A stretch of 19,683 nucleotides of DNA from NCBI GenBank assembly GCA_002372545.1, contig DFHD01000087.1:1-19683 (forward strand), written 5' to 3'. The notes beneath the pieces are model-generated. The model was given only the letters and a program-made list of their open reading frames with translations. It was not told where the DNA came from and made no database searches. Numbering within the stretch: the first letter of the stretch is position 1; each line of letters opens with the position of its first letter. The position numbers were made by a program, and so were the translations under genes. Positions 1 to 6,255 of this stretch are shown here, piece by piece. This stretch comes from Lachnospiraceae bacterium UBA3732 (GTDB lineage: Bacteria; Bacillota; Clostridia; Lachnospirales; Lachnospiraceae).

Positions 1-24
1 GAGGCTTCATCAGTTTGTGTGGGT
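1..24 (+). repeat. ISL3 left terminal inverted repeat
   Basis: This matches the reverse complement of 1569-1592 at 19 of 24 positions. Mismatches are confined to the outer half (positions 2-4, 9 and 11), and the inner 13 bases are identical. The outermost bases may lie before the window start. Confidence 0.75.
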
Positions 25-30
25 TGAGTA

Positions 31-140
31 GTAGCCTCGGCTACACACCCTATCTTTGTTCTGCTTGACTGCCAACAAGCTGGTTGGATGCCCTGTGTCA
101 AGGGTTTCCGCGAAGCGGAGCTTGCGCCCTTGATACGGGG
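31..140 (+). other. Structured non-coding end of the IS
   Basis: The 151 bases between the transposase stop and the left IS end contain two hairpins. Positions 31-44 form GTAGC-CTCG-GCTAC. Positions 91-104 pair with 127-140 as a 14-bp stem enclosing a second small hairpin, TCCGC-GAA-GCGGA (107-119). The two imperfect positions of the long stem are G-U pairs in plus-strand RNA but A-C mismatches in minus-strand RNA, so the fold favours a transcript entering the IS from its left side. The function is unknown; it could block read-through into the transposase or be part of the end recognised by transposase. Confidence 0.5.
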
Positions 141-151
141 GAGACAATCAG

Positions 152-1471
152 CTACGCTACAGCAGGCAGAACAGGATTGTATTCCCAAGGCAGACGGACT
201 TCTATATCAGAACAACGGAGCATGATCATATCAAGCATGTTGTCCATGTTCCTGAAGCCGTAAGCCATGTAGATTGACAACTTAATCTTGCGGTTAGTGG
301 CTTCAAGCACTGCATTTGTCAGATGGTATTCCATGGTTGCTAGTATGGCGTCATAATGACGTCTGATCTTTCGCTGAAGTTCTACGAATACTTTTATCCG
401 ACAATGTTGCGCCCATTTGATCCATCCATCCAGTTCAGTTTTGGCAGTTTCTACATCTTCGCATTGGAAGATGAGCCGCAGCTTTTCTTTTAGCAGATAA
501 GCCCGGTATAAACGCTTATCCGACACTGCAATGAATGCAAGCTGTGCTTCCTGTTTTTCGGTAAGATGCTCAGGAGCCTTACCAAGGGCGTATCGGGATC
601 CGTTAAGATCCTTGGCGGTTGTGTCTTTCTTCGGGGCATCCTTTGGAGGACGACCGGGTTTACGTTTAGGTTCTGCCTTTGCTTTCTTCTGGGCTTCGCG
701 CCATGCTTCACGACGTACTTCGTCGAGAGCCTCTGTAGCCCACTGGACAACATGAAAGGGGTCTATGCACCGCTCAGCCTGAGGACAGAACTCGTCCATG
801 CATTCCTGTATCCATTTGGCTCCATCACCGGATACAAGCTTTATTGAGGCAAGCTGTTCCTTTGTAAGAAGCTTGAAGAACTTGGTGAATATCGTTTTTC
901 CGTGTCCTTCATGAGCCCAAATAACCTTTCCAGTATCGTGATTAATTACAACGGTGATGTACTTATGTCCCTTCTTGTAGCTGGTCTCATCTACACCGAT
1001 GTTGATGAGACCGACAAACCGTTTGGCAGGATCTGGATCAAGCTCCTTTTTCATCCTGCTGATGATAGGACCTATTGTGTTCCATGATACCCTCAGCAAG
1101 GATGCGACAGCCGTTTTAGAGCAGTTCAGAGCAAGCCATGTTGCAAGTTCCTCGAACTCTTTCGTGAAGCGTGATTTATGTCTCGCCCACGGAACAGCCG
1201 CTGTCACTACTCCATGTTCCGGACAGTCTACACGAGGCTCATCTGCAACGATATAAACCTTGTTTGTATTCCAATCGCAGGTACGCCATGATCGTTGTCC
1301 GCGACCTTTGTCGTAGTAGGGAGCTTTTTTCCCACAAATGCCACATCGGCATTGTTCTCCCTTAGTGGGGTGAACCATAATTGCAAACGAGCCATCAGGT
1401 AAGATTTTCATATCATCGATGGCGGTATGCTTGACATTAAGAACAGCTTTCAGTATCTTTTTGGTGAGCAT
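152..1471 (-). CDS. ISL3-family transposase
   Basis: This is a DDE transposase of 439 residues that cuts and rejoins the IS ends. The N-terminal part has a Cys/His cluster (C41, C43, C46, C65, C83, H86) that looks like the zinc-ribbon and DNA-binding region of ISL3 transposases. A helix-turn-helix-like stretch follows near residues 100-135. The DDE core has D161 in GVDETSYKKGHKY, D216 in SGDGAKW and E390 in NAVLEATNRKIK. A basic stretch at residues 268-278 with a GRP core resembles an AT-hook and falls in the insertion before the final acidic residue. The ATG at 1471 is preferred because AGAGAGGT lies 6 bases upstream. An in-frame ATG at 1540 would add 23 residues but has no good ribosome binding site. 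The gene appears intact, so the element may be active. Confidence 0.92.
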   Translation of the reverse strand: MLTKKILKAVLNVKHTAIDDMKILPDGSFAIMVHPTKGEQCRCGICGKKAPYYDKGRGQRSWRTCDWNTNKVYIVADEPRVDCPEHGVVTAAVPWARHKSRFTKEFEELATWLALNCSKTAVASLLRVSWNTIGPIISRMKKELDPDPAKRFVGLINIGVDETSYKKGHKYITVVINHDTGKVIWAHEGHGKTIFTKFFKLLTKEQLASIKLVSGDGAKWIQECMDEFCPQAERCIDPFHVVQWATEALDEVRREAWREAQKKAKAEPKRKPGRPPKDAPKKDTTAKDLNGSRYALGKAPEHLTEKQEAQLAFIAVSDKRLYRAYLLKEKLRLIFQCEDVETAKTELDGWIKWAQHCRIKVFVELQRKIRRHYDAILATMEYHLTNAVLEATNRKIKLSIYMAYGFRNMDNMLDMIMLRCSDIEVRLPWEYNPVLPAVA

Positions 1472-1542
1472 ACATTTACCTCTCTGTACTATAGATTTTT
1501 TCCGCAAAAAAATCGTACAGGAAAATGTATGCTTTTTCAATA

Positions 1543-1571
1543 TTTACAAGGGTTATAGCGTTTTATATACC
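1543..1571 (+). promoter_or_regulatory. Possible outward promoter at the IS right end
   Basis: TTTACA (1543-1548) and TATACC (1566-1571) are separated by 17 bases and point out of the IS toward the transporter operon 95 bases downstream. The -35 box matches consensus at 5 of 6 positions and the -10 at 4 of 6. The same stretch also contains the leader of the transposase on the other strand, so the match may be fortuitous. Confidence 0.35.
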
Positions 1572-1592
1572 CACACAAACTAACGAAGAGCC
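1569..1592 (-). repeat. ISL3 right terminal inverted repeat
   Basis: Read inward it begins GGCTCTTCG, the usual start of ISL3 ends. It pairs with positions 1-24. The gene-free flank of lysine-rich coding character starts at 1593. Confidence 0.8.
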
Positions 1593-1675
1593 AGAAAAAA
1601 AGGCAGAAAAATAGGGCTGAAAAGAAGGCTGAAAAGAAGGCAGAAAAAATAAAGGCAGGGAAAAAATGTCACTGA
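1593..1675 (+). pseudogene. Lysine-rich C-terminal coding remnant next to the IS
   Basis: The frame ending at TGA 1673-1675 reads RAEKKAEKKAEKIKAGKKCH from 1613. It consists of near-perfect 12-base units, GCTGAAAAGAAG, at 1616-1639 with a decayed third unit after it. It has the look of the lysine/alanine/glutamate-rich tail of an upstream protein, cut off from its body by the IS, and it would overlap the next gene's ATG (1666) as the other operon genes do. No start codon lies in the remnant. It could instead be purine-rich non-coding sequence. Confidence 0.3.
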
Positions 1676-2505
1676 TCGAAATAGATAATATCAGCAAAAG
1701 CTATACCATAAAGAAAAAACGTGTGATCGCACTGGAGGGAGTCAGCCTGTCGATCGAAAAGGGTGAGATCTTTGGTGTGATCGGCCTTTCCGGCGCGGGA
1801 AAAAGTACGCTTGTCAGATGTCTGAACCGGCTGGAGGAACCCGATAGCGGCGAGGTCCGGATTGATGGAGAGGCGATTGGAAAGCTCTCCGGCGGGGCTC
1901 TCAGAAGGAGGCGGCAGAAGACTGCCATGATCTTTCAGCATTTTAATCTCCTGGCGCAGAGAAACGTTCTGGATAATGTCTGTTTTCCTCTCGAAATAGC
2001 CGGGGTAAGGAAAAGAGAAGCAAGAAGGAAGGCGGCGGAAATCCTGGAGGCAGTGGGACTTTCAGATAAGAAGAAGGCGTATCCATCCCAGCTTTCCGGC
2101 GGGCAGAAGCAGAGAGTGGCGATTGCCAGAGCGCTTGCCGCTGAGCCGGAGATCATTCTTTGTGATGAGGCAACCAGCGCGCTGGATCCGGAGACCACAG
2201 GAAGCATCCTGAAGCTTCTTCGGGAAGTGAACCGGAAGTATGGCATTACCATTGTTATGATCACCCATGAGATGCGTGTGATCACAGAAATCTGCCGGCG
2301 TGTAGCGGTGCTCCATCATGGCCGGGTAGTGGAAACCGGAAGCGTGGGAGAGGTTTTCGCTCATCCCAAAACGAAGGCTTCCCGGCGTCTTGTTCTGGCC
2401 GGTGAATCCGAGAGGCTTGAAGCGGAGATTGAAGCGGAGATTGAAGAGGAGATTGAAGAGGAGGTGCATCATGACCATAGAGCAAATGATACCCATGCTG
2501 CGTGA
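1666..2505 (+). CDS. metN: MetN-type ABC transporter ATPase, no NIL domain
   Basis: This is the ATP-hydrolysing subunit of a methionine-uptake-type ABC importer, acting on the cytoplasmic face of the membrane with the MetI permease encoded next. Visible motifs are Walker A GLSGAGKST (residues 40-48), a Q-loop in MIFQHFNLL, signature LSGGQKQR, Walker B IILCDE followed by ATSALDP, and the switch histidine in MITHEM. Overall sequence and the neighbouring metI point to MetN rather than a generic polar amino acid ATPase. The protein is 279 residues. Family members are usually about 340 because of a C-terminal NIL domain that binds methionine and inhibits transport; here it is replaced by an acidic tail of EIEA/EIEE repeats. 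The start ATG follows AGGG at 5 bases. The 3' end overlaps metI by 35 bases, suggesting coupled translation. Confidence 0.88.
   Translation: MSLIEIDNISKSYTIKKKRVIALEGVSLSIEKGEIFGVIGLSGAGKSTLVRCLNRLEEPDSGEVRIDGEAIGKLSGGALRRRRQKTAMIFQHFNLLAQRNVLDNVCFPLEIAGVRKREARRKAAEILEAVGLSDKKKAYPSQLSGGQKQRVAIARALAAEPEIILCDEATSALDPETTGSILKLLREVNRKYGITIVMITHEMRVITEICRRVAVLHHGRVVETGSVGEVFAHPKTKASRRLVLAGESERLEAEIEAEIEEEIEEEVHHDHRANDTHAA
2425..2460 (+). repeat. 12-bp tandem repeat in the metN tail
   Basis: Three in-frame copies of GAGATTGAAGCG/GAG encode EIEA, EIEE, EIEE. A decayed copy encoding RLEA precedes them (2413-2424). The end of the array merges into GAGGAGG (2458-2464), the ribosome binding site of metI. 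Confidence 0.85.
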
Positions 2506-3136
2506 GGGGACACTGGATACCCTTCACATGGTTCTGATCTCCACGCTGATCGGTTATCTGGTCGGTCTTCCCCTGGGCGTCCTTCTGACCATTACGGATA
2601 AAAACGGGATCAGTCCCAACCGGATCATCTATCGGATCCTGGATGTGATCATGAACATAACCAGAAGTGTTCCCTTTCTGATCCTGCTCATCATGATCCA
2701 GCCGCTGACCAAGCTTCTGGTGGGAAAGAGCTATGGTACAGAAGCAACTGTCGTTCCGCTTACCGTGGCGGCAGCGCCAATGATCGCACGTATGGTGGAG
2801 AGCTCGCTGAAGGAGGTGGACCGCGGCGTGGTCGAGGCGGCCATCAGTCTGGGCGCAGGTAAGCTTTCCATTATCCTGAAGGTGCTGATCGCAGAGGCAA
2901 AGACCTCTCTTCTGGTCGGACTTACCATCGCACTGGGAACCGTTCTTGGATACTCCGCCATGTCCGGTATCGTAGGCGGCGGCGGATTGGGAGATATTGC
3001 CATCCGCTACGGATATTACCGGTATGAGACAAAGATCATGATCGTCACAGTGGCAGTGCTTGTGCTGCTGATGCAGATCCTGCAATGGACGGGAATGTTT
3101 TTGTCCAGAAAACTGGACAGGAGAAGAGCAGAATGA
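2471..3136 (+). CDS. metI: MetI-type ABC transporter permease
   Basis: This is the membrane-spanning subunit of a methionine-type ABC importer, 221 residues with five or more hydrophobic segments. The family hallmarks are clear: an N-terminal segment ending TLHMVLISTLIGYLVGLPLG, the ATPase-coupling loop around VVEAAISLGAG, and the diagnostic GGGGLGDIAIRYGYYRYE near the C-terminus. The ATG at 2471 is chosen because GAGGAGG lies 7 bases upstream and the protein then begins MTIEQM, as expected for MetI. An upstream in-frame ATG at 2390 would only read the metN tail in another frame. It overlaps metN by 35 bases, and its stop overlaps the next start as ATGA (3133-3136). No MetQ lipoprotein gene is present in the window. 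Confidence 0.9.
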   Translation: MTIEQMIPMLREGTLDTLHMVLISTLIGYLVGLPLGVLLTITDKNGISPNRIIYRILDVIMNITRSVPFLILLIMIQPLTKLLVGKSYGTEATVVPLTVAAAPMIARMVESSLKEVDRGVVEAAISLGAGKLSIILKVLIAEAKTSLLVGLTIALGTVLGYSAMSGIVGGGGLGDIAIRYGYYRYETKIMIVTVAVLVLLMQILQWTGMFLSRKLDRRRAE

Positions 3137-3792
3137 ATCCGGATGTAATAAAAGCGTATATTCCCTTATTTAAAAAAGCCATGTTTCTGACACTGCGGAT
3201 CGGCTGGCTGGGCATATTGTTCGCTGCTTTGATCGGCATGATGGTTGCGGTAGTGCAATATGCGAAGGTTCCGGTTATTCGTTCACTGGCCGGAGCATAC
3301 ATTGAGCTGTTCCGGAATACACCGCTTCTGATCCAGTTGTTTTTCCTCTATTTTGCCCTGCCTCGTGTGGGTCTTGGCATGGACGCCGAGGTCTGCGGCA
3401 TTCTGGGCGTGAGCCTTCTTGGCGGCGCTTATATGGCGGATGTATTCCGAAGTGGTCTGGAGGCTGTACGAAAGGGACAGCGGGAGTCGGCTCTTTCTCT
3501 GGGGATGACTGTACAGCAGATGCTCTGGCATGTGGTCCTGCCCCAGGCGGCCGCGGTCAGCGTCCCCGGTATAACAGCAAATGTAATCTTTCTGCTGAAG
3601 GAAACAAGTGTTTTTTCGGCAATCAGTCTGATGGACCTTATGTTCACGGCAAAGGACCTGATCGGTCTCTATTACAGGACGGAGGAGTGTCTGGTCCTAC
3701 TGGTGGTGTTCTATCTGATCATCCTTTTGCCGGTTTCGCTTCTAGGATATATTCTGGAAAGGAGGGTGCGCTATGCACAGCCTGGGAATTGA
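3133..3792 (+). CDS. Polar amino acid ABC transporter permease, first subunit
   Basis: This 219-residue inner-membrane permease belongs to the HisM/GlnP/TcyB group. The evidence is the N-terminal segment with ELFRNTPLLIQLFFLYFALP, which is the family signature, and the coupling loop EAVRKGQRESALSLGMT followed by VLPQAA. Together with the next gene it probably forms a heterodimeric channel for an amino acid such as cystine, histidine or glutamine; the substrate cannot be read from sequence. Translation starts at an ATG that overlaps the metI stop by three bases, so it is very likely translationally coupled to it. Joining a MetNI pair to a complete two-permease polar amino acid system in one operon is unusual. 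Confidence 0.88.
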   Translation: MNPDVIKAYIPLFKKAMFLTLRIGWLGILFAALIGMMVAVVQYAKVPVIRSLAGAYIELFRNTPLLIQLFFLYFALPRVGLGMDAEVCGILGVSLLGGAYMADVFRSGLEAVRKGQRESALSLGMTVQQMLWHVVLPQAAAVSVPGITANVIFLLKETSVFSAISLMDLMFTAKDLIGLYYRTEECLVLLVVFYLIILLPVSLLGYILERRVRYAQPGN

Positions 3793-4456
3793 CGCGGCAT
3801 TTCGCGGACGGAATCTGGCGCGACTTCTGGAAGGTCTCTGGGTATCCCTAAGGATCAGTCTCACGGCAGTGCTGCTCAGTATTCCTTTGGGAATCCTTTT
3901 GGGTTTACTGATGACGAAAAAGAATGCAGTGGTCAGACTGTTGACCCGGCTTTATCTGGAAACGGTCCGGATTCTTCCCCAGATGGTACTTCTCTTCATT
4001 GTGTTCTTTGGGAGTACAAGGGCCTTCGGTTGGAATGTGGAGGCAGAAAAAGCCGCAGTGATCGTTTTTACTTTCTGGGGAACGGCTGAACTGGCGGATC
4101 TCGTCAGAGGAGCGGTGGAGAGTATTCCGAAGCATCAGCGGGAAAGCGCGGAGGCGCTGGGCTTTTCCGGTGCGGGGACAGCCTTGTTTATTCTTCTTCC
4201 CCAGACTGTGAGACGCCTTCTGCCGCTTTCGGTAGGTCTCGTGACCCGAATGATCAAGACCACGAGCCTGGTAACCATGATCGGGGTGGTGGAGGTCCTG
4301 AAGGTGGGACAGCAGATCATCGAAGCAAACAGAAAGGCTTCGCCCAATGCGGCCTTCGGTATTTATGCCATTATCTTTTTTCTCTATTTTGCTGTATGCT
4401 TTCCCATCAGTCTTTTGTCCAAGCATCTGGAAAGGAAGTGGAGTTTTAATGAGTAA
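3773..4456 (+). CDS. Polar amino acid ABC transporter permease, second subunit
   Basis: This 227-residue membrane protein of the same HisM/GlnP family is the likely partner of the preceding permease. It shows the signature ETVRILPQMVLLFIVFFG in place of the usual RNTPLL stretch, a coupling loop ESIPKHQRESAEALGFSG, and ILLPQTVRRLLP after it. The last third is hydrophobic and ends in a short basic tail (KHLERKWSFNE). The start ATG lies 20 bases inside the upstream gene and has AGGAGGG 7 bases before it. The replacement of the canonical R-N-T-P motif by R-I-L-P suggests the two permeases are not interchangeable. Substrate unknown. Confidence 0.87.
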   Translation: MHSLGIDAAFRGRNLARLLEGLWVSLRISLTAVLLSIPLGILLGLLMTKKNAVVRLLTRLYLETVRILPQMVLLFIVFFGSTRAFGWNVEAEKAAVIVFTFWGTAELADLVRGAVESIPKHQRESAEALGFSGAGTALFILLPQTVRRLLPLSVGLVTRMIKTTSLVTMIGVVEVLKVGQQIIEANRKASPNAAFGIYAIIFFLYFAVCFPISLLSKHLERKWSFNE

Positions 4457-5204
4457 GGAACTGATCCGTGTAGATCATATAAAAAAATCCTTTGGCAGTC
4501 AGGTGATCCTGAAGGATTTTTCTCTCTCCGTTCATGAGGGAGAAGTCCTGGTGATCCTGGGACCCTCCGGGTGTGGAAAAAGTACACTTCTGAGATGTAT
4601 GAACGGTCTGGAGCCGGTGGATGAGGGAAATGTTCTCTTCCGCGGGCAGCGGATAGACAGCAGCCGGAGGTTCCTCCGGGAGACGCGGCAGCGTGTAGGT
4701 ATGGTCTTTCAGAGCTATGAGCTGTTTCCGCATAAAAATGTCCTGCAGAATGTAACCCTCGCACCTGTCAGGGTGCAGAAAAGGGACAGAAGAGAAGCAG
4801 AGGCCGAAGCGACAGAGCTGCTGGAGCGGGTAGGTCTGGGAGAAAAACTGAAGCAGTATCCCCGCGAGCTTTCCGGCGGACAGAAGCAGCGGGTTGCCAT
4901 TGCCAGAACGCTGGCCGTCCATCCGGAGGTGATCCTCTGTGATGAGGTAACGGCGGCGCTGGATCTGGAAATGATCCGCGAGGTGCTGGATGTGCTTCTC
5001 CGGCTGGCCGGAAAGGGAAAGACGATGGTAATCGTAACACATGAGATTGCCTTTGCAGAGGCGGCTGCCGACCGCGTGATCTTCATGGAGAAGGGACGGA
5101 TCGTCGAGGAGAGCAGAGCGACAGAGTTCTTCCGGCAGCCGAAGACCCGGCGTGCGGGGGAATTCCTGAACGGATTCTCCTATAAACGTGCGAAAACAGC
5201 CTGA
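4449..5204 (+). CDS. Polar amino acid ABC transporter ATPase (GlnQ/HisP-type)
   Basis: This is the ATPase for the two preceding permeases, 251 residues, which is normal for the GlnQ/HisP/ArtP group. It contains Walker A GPSGCGKST, Q-loop MVFQSYELFPH, signature LSGGQKQR, Walker B VILCDE followed by VTAALD, and the switch histidine in VTHEIAFAEA. Position 2 of the usual ATSALDP is altered to VTAALDL, as in many of these proteins. The ATG at 4449 overlaps the previous stop by 8 bases and has GTGGAG 5 bases upstream. An in-frame ATG at 4347 lies inside the permease gene and is rejected. The last codons lie in the first unit of a 35-bp tandem duplication that continues past the stop codon. Confidence 0.9.
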   Translation: MSKELIRVDHIKKSFGSQVILKDFSLSVHEGEVLVILGPSGCGKSTLLRCMNGLEPVDEGNVLFRGQRIDSSRRFLRETRQRVGMVFQSYELFPHKNVLQNVTLAPVRVQKRDRREAEAEATELLERVGLGEKLKQYPRELSGGQKQRVAIARTLAVHPEVILCDEVTAALDLEMIREVLDVLLRLAGKGKTMVIVTHEIAFAEAAADRVIFMEKGRIVEESRATEFFRQPKTRRAGEFLNGFSYKRAKTA

Positions 5205-5235
5205 ACGGATTTTTCTGTAAATATGCGAATGCAGC
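5166..5235 (+). repeat. Degenerate 35-bp tandem duplication across the operon end
   Basis: Unit one (5166-5200) and unit two (5201-5235) match at 28 of 35 positions, beginning with an identical CTGAACGGATT. The TGA stop of the ATPase gene (5202-5204) is formed at the start of the second unit. The second unit would encode a near copy of the C-terminal LNGFSYKRAKTA in another frame. Confidence 0.75.
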
Positions 5236-5305
5236 TTGATCAGGTACCTGAAAAATGACACAGAAAACACTCACCAAAACAAAAGATTAAATAATAGTAA
5301 AATTG

Positions 5306-5332
5306 TTAGCAATCACCCCTTGACACTGCTAA
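5306..5332 (+). promoter_or_regulatory. CIRCE operator (HrcA site)
   Basis: TTAGCAATC, a 9-base spacer, then CACTGCTAA. This keeps the exact 9-9-9 layout of the CIRCE consensus TTAGCACTC-N9-GAGTGCTAA, with 8 of 9 and 7 of 9 matches. The dyad extends outward as TTG/CAA to 5303-5335, giving two 9-base arms (TTGTTAGCA/TGCTAACAA) that are perfectly complementary. The right arm and spacer overlap the -35 box of the hsp20 promoter, the right place for HrcA repression relieved by heat. Confidence 0.85.
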
Positions 5333-5348
5333 CAAAAAGTGGTATAAC
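5320..5348 (+). promoter_or_regulatory. Sigma-A promoter of hsp20
   Basis: TTGACA (5320-5325), a 17-base spacer and TATAAC (5343-5348). The -35 matches consensus fully and the -10 at 5 of 6 positions. Transcription would start near 5355 and give a leader of about 90 bases. Confidence 0.85.
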
Positions 5349-5400
5349 ATAATCAGAACAAAGGAACGACAGGAAAACCCGAATGGGACCGGATCGTTTC

Positions 5401-5440
5401 CCTTGCTCATAACTTTAAGGTCTATATTATGAGAAGGAGG
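5401..5440 (+). promoter_or_regulatory. Leader hairpin covering part of the hsp20 ribosome binding site
   Basis: CCTT-(g)-CTCATAA (5401-5412) pairs with TTATGAG-AAGG (5427-5437), giving eleven base pairs with one bulged G and a 14-base loop. The AAGG of the 3' arm is the first half of the AAGGAGG ribosome binding site (5434-5440). The layout resembles RNA thermometers that control small heat-shock genes. That the structure forms and melts in the physiological range is inference. Confidence 0.5.
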
Positions 5441-5447
5441 AATGATT

Positions 5448-5903
5448 ATGTATTACTTACCGAGTTTATTTGGAGAGGATCTTTTTGAAGACTGGAACAC
5501 CTGCTTTCCGCGTGTACGTGATTTTGAAGATGTAGACAAAAAGCTGTACGGCAAACATGCTTCCCAGCTGATGAAGACAGATGTTCATGAAAATGATGAG
5601 GGCTATGAGGTAGATATCGATCTTCCCGGCTTCAAGAAGGATGAGATAAAGCTGACTCTTCACCGCGGAAATCTGACCGTCAGTGCTGCAAAGGGTCTGG
5701 ATCAGGATGAAAAAGACAAGAAGGGCAGGGTCATCCGTCAGGAGCGGTATGCGGGCTCCATGCAGAGAAGCTTCTATGTTGGCGAATACGTAACGGAAGA
5801 GGATATCAAAGCAAAATATGAGGATGGCGTGCTCCGTCTGACAATCCCGAAGAAGGATCCGAAGAAGGTGGATGAGAAGAAGACCATCATGATCGAAGGA
5901 TAA
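5448..5903 (+). CDS. hsp20: Hsp20 small heat-shock protein
   Basis: This ATP-independent cytoplasmic holdase binds unfolding proteins and keeps them soluble until DnaK or ClpB acts. The protein has 151 residues, a normal length. A short aromatic N-terminal arm (MYYLPSLFGEDLFEDW) precedes the alpha-crystallin domain, roughly residues 40-137, with VDIDLPGFKKDEIKLTL and the conserved KYEDGVLRLTIPKK. The C-terminal IMI is the I-x-I anchor used in oligomer assembly. The ATG at 5448 is chosen because AAGGAGG lies 7 bases upstream; the in-frame ATG at 5442 is only one base from it. The gene is monocistronic, with a CIRCE-overlapped promoter, a leader hairpin and a terminator after it. Confidence 0.95.
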   Translation: MYYLPSLFGEDLFEDWNTCFPRVRDFEDVDKKLYGKHASQLMKTDVHENDEGYEVDIDLPGFKKDEIKLTLHRGNLTVSAAKGLDQDEKDKKGRVIRQERYAGSMQRSFYVGEYVTEEDIKAKYEDGVLRLTIPKKDPKKVDEKKTIMIEG

Positions 5904-5996
5904 TGCAAAAGGCATCCCGGATCCAAAAACTTTTCTTCGCCAGGCACAGGGAGAAATGATACCGGGAAAGCAGATCCTCCTGGAAAAGGAAAAGAT

Positions 5997-6038
5997 GACC
6001 GCAGTCATGGTACAAACGTGACTGCGGTCACTTTTTTT
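5997..6038 (+). terminator. Rho-independent terminator of hsp20
   Basis: A perfect 11-bp stem, GACCGCAGTCA (5997-6007) with TGACTGCGGTC (6019-6029), and an 11-base loop are followed by seven T's (6032-6038). Confidence 0.92.
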
Positions 6039-6070
6039 CTTTAGAAGAGGATGAATAAGGTGCTTTTTCT

Positions 6071-6098
6071 TTGATGAAAGAAGAAAGTGTGGTACAAT
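6071..6098 (+). promoter_or_regulatory. Promoter of the dehydrogenase gene
   Basis: TTGATG (6071-6076), a 16-base spacer and TACAAT (6093-6098), just downstream of the hsp20 terminator. The leader would be about 150 bases if translation starts at the TTG at 6256. Confidence 0.6.
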
Positions 6099-6255
6099 AA
6101 AGCTGGTATGCGTTCACAATGCTCCTGTGGATCACACCGTAAGCTCCGGACCGGAGGTCTGGTGAAGAAAAAAACGGAAGATGGATGAGAGATGCACGAG
6201 GATCATGCAGATAGCGGAACGCAGTTGGAGCATATTAACGGGCGGAGGAAAAGGA

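Larger units (their letters stand above)
1..1592 (-). mobile_element. ISL3-family insertion sequence
   Basis: An element of about 1.6 kb carrying one transposase gene on the minus strand. The right end (1569-1592) reads inward as GGCTCTTCGTTAG followed by TTTGTGTGGGT. The left end (1-24) matches it at 19 of 24 positions, with an exact 13-base inner block. Ends beginning GGCTCTTC are typical of ISL3. The left boundary is at or very near the window edge, so the last bases on that side and the expected 8-bp target duplication cannot be checked; the right flank is AGAAAAAA. The element lies directly upstream of an ABC transporter operon. Confidence 0.9.

Noticed and set aside
2282..3085. A long minus-strand open frame opposite metI
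   Set aside because: Its translation is Asp/His/Gln-rich with no recognisable domain. It lies opposite a well-supported MetI permease and has no convincing ribosome binding site.
5241..5250. Palindrome CAGGTACCTG after the transporter operon as a terminator
   Set aside because: There is no room for a loop and no T-run follows on the plus strand, only A's. I see no clear terminator for the operon.
4384..5270. Several overlapping minus-strand open frames opposite the second ATPase
   Set aside because: They run across conserved Walker and signature motifs of the plus-strand gene and into the tandem duplication, with no domain of their own.
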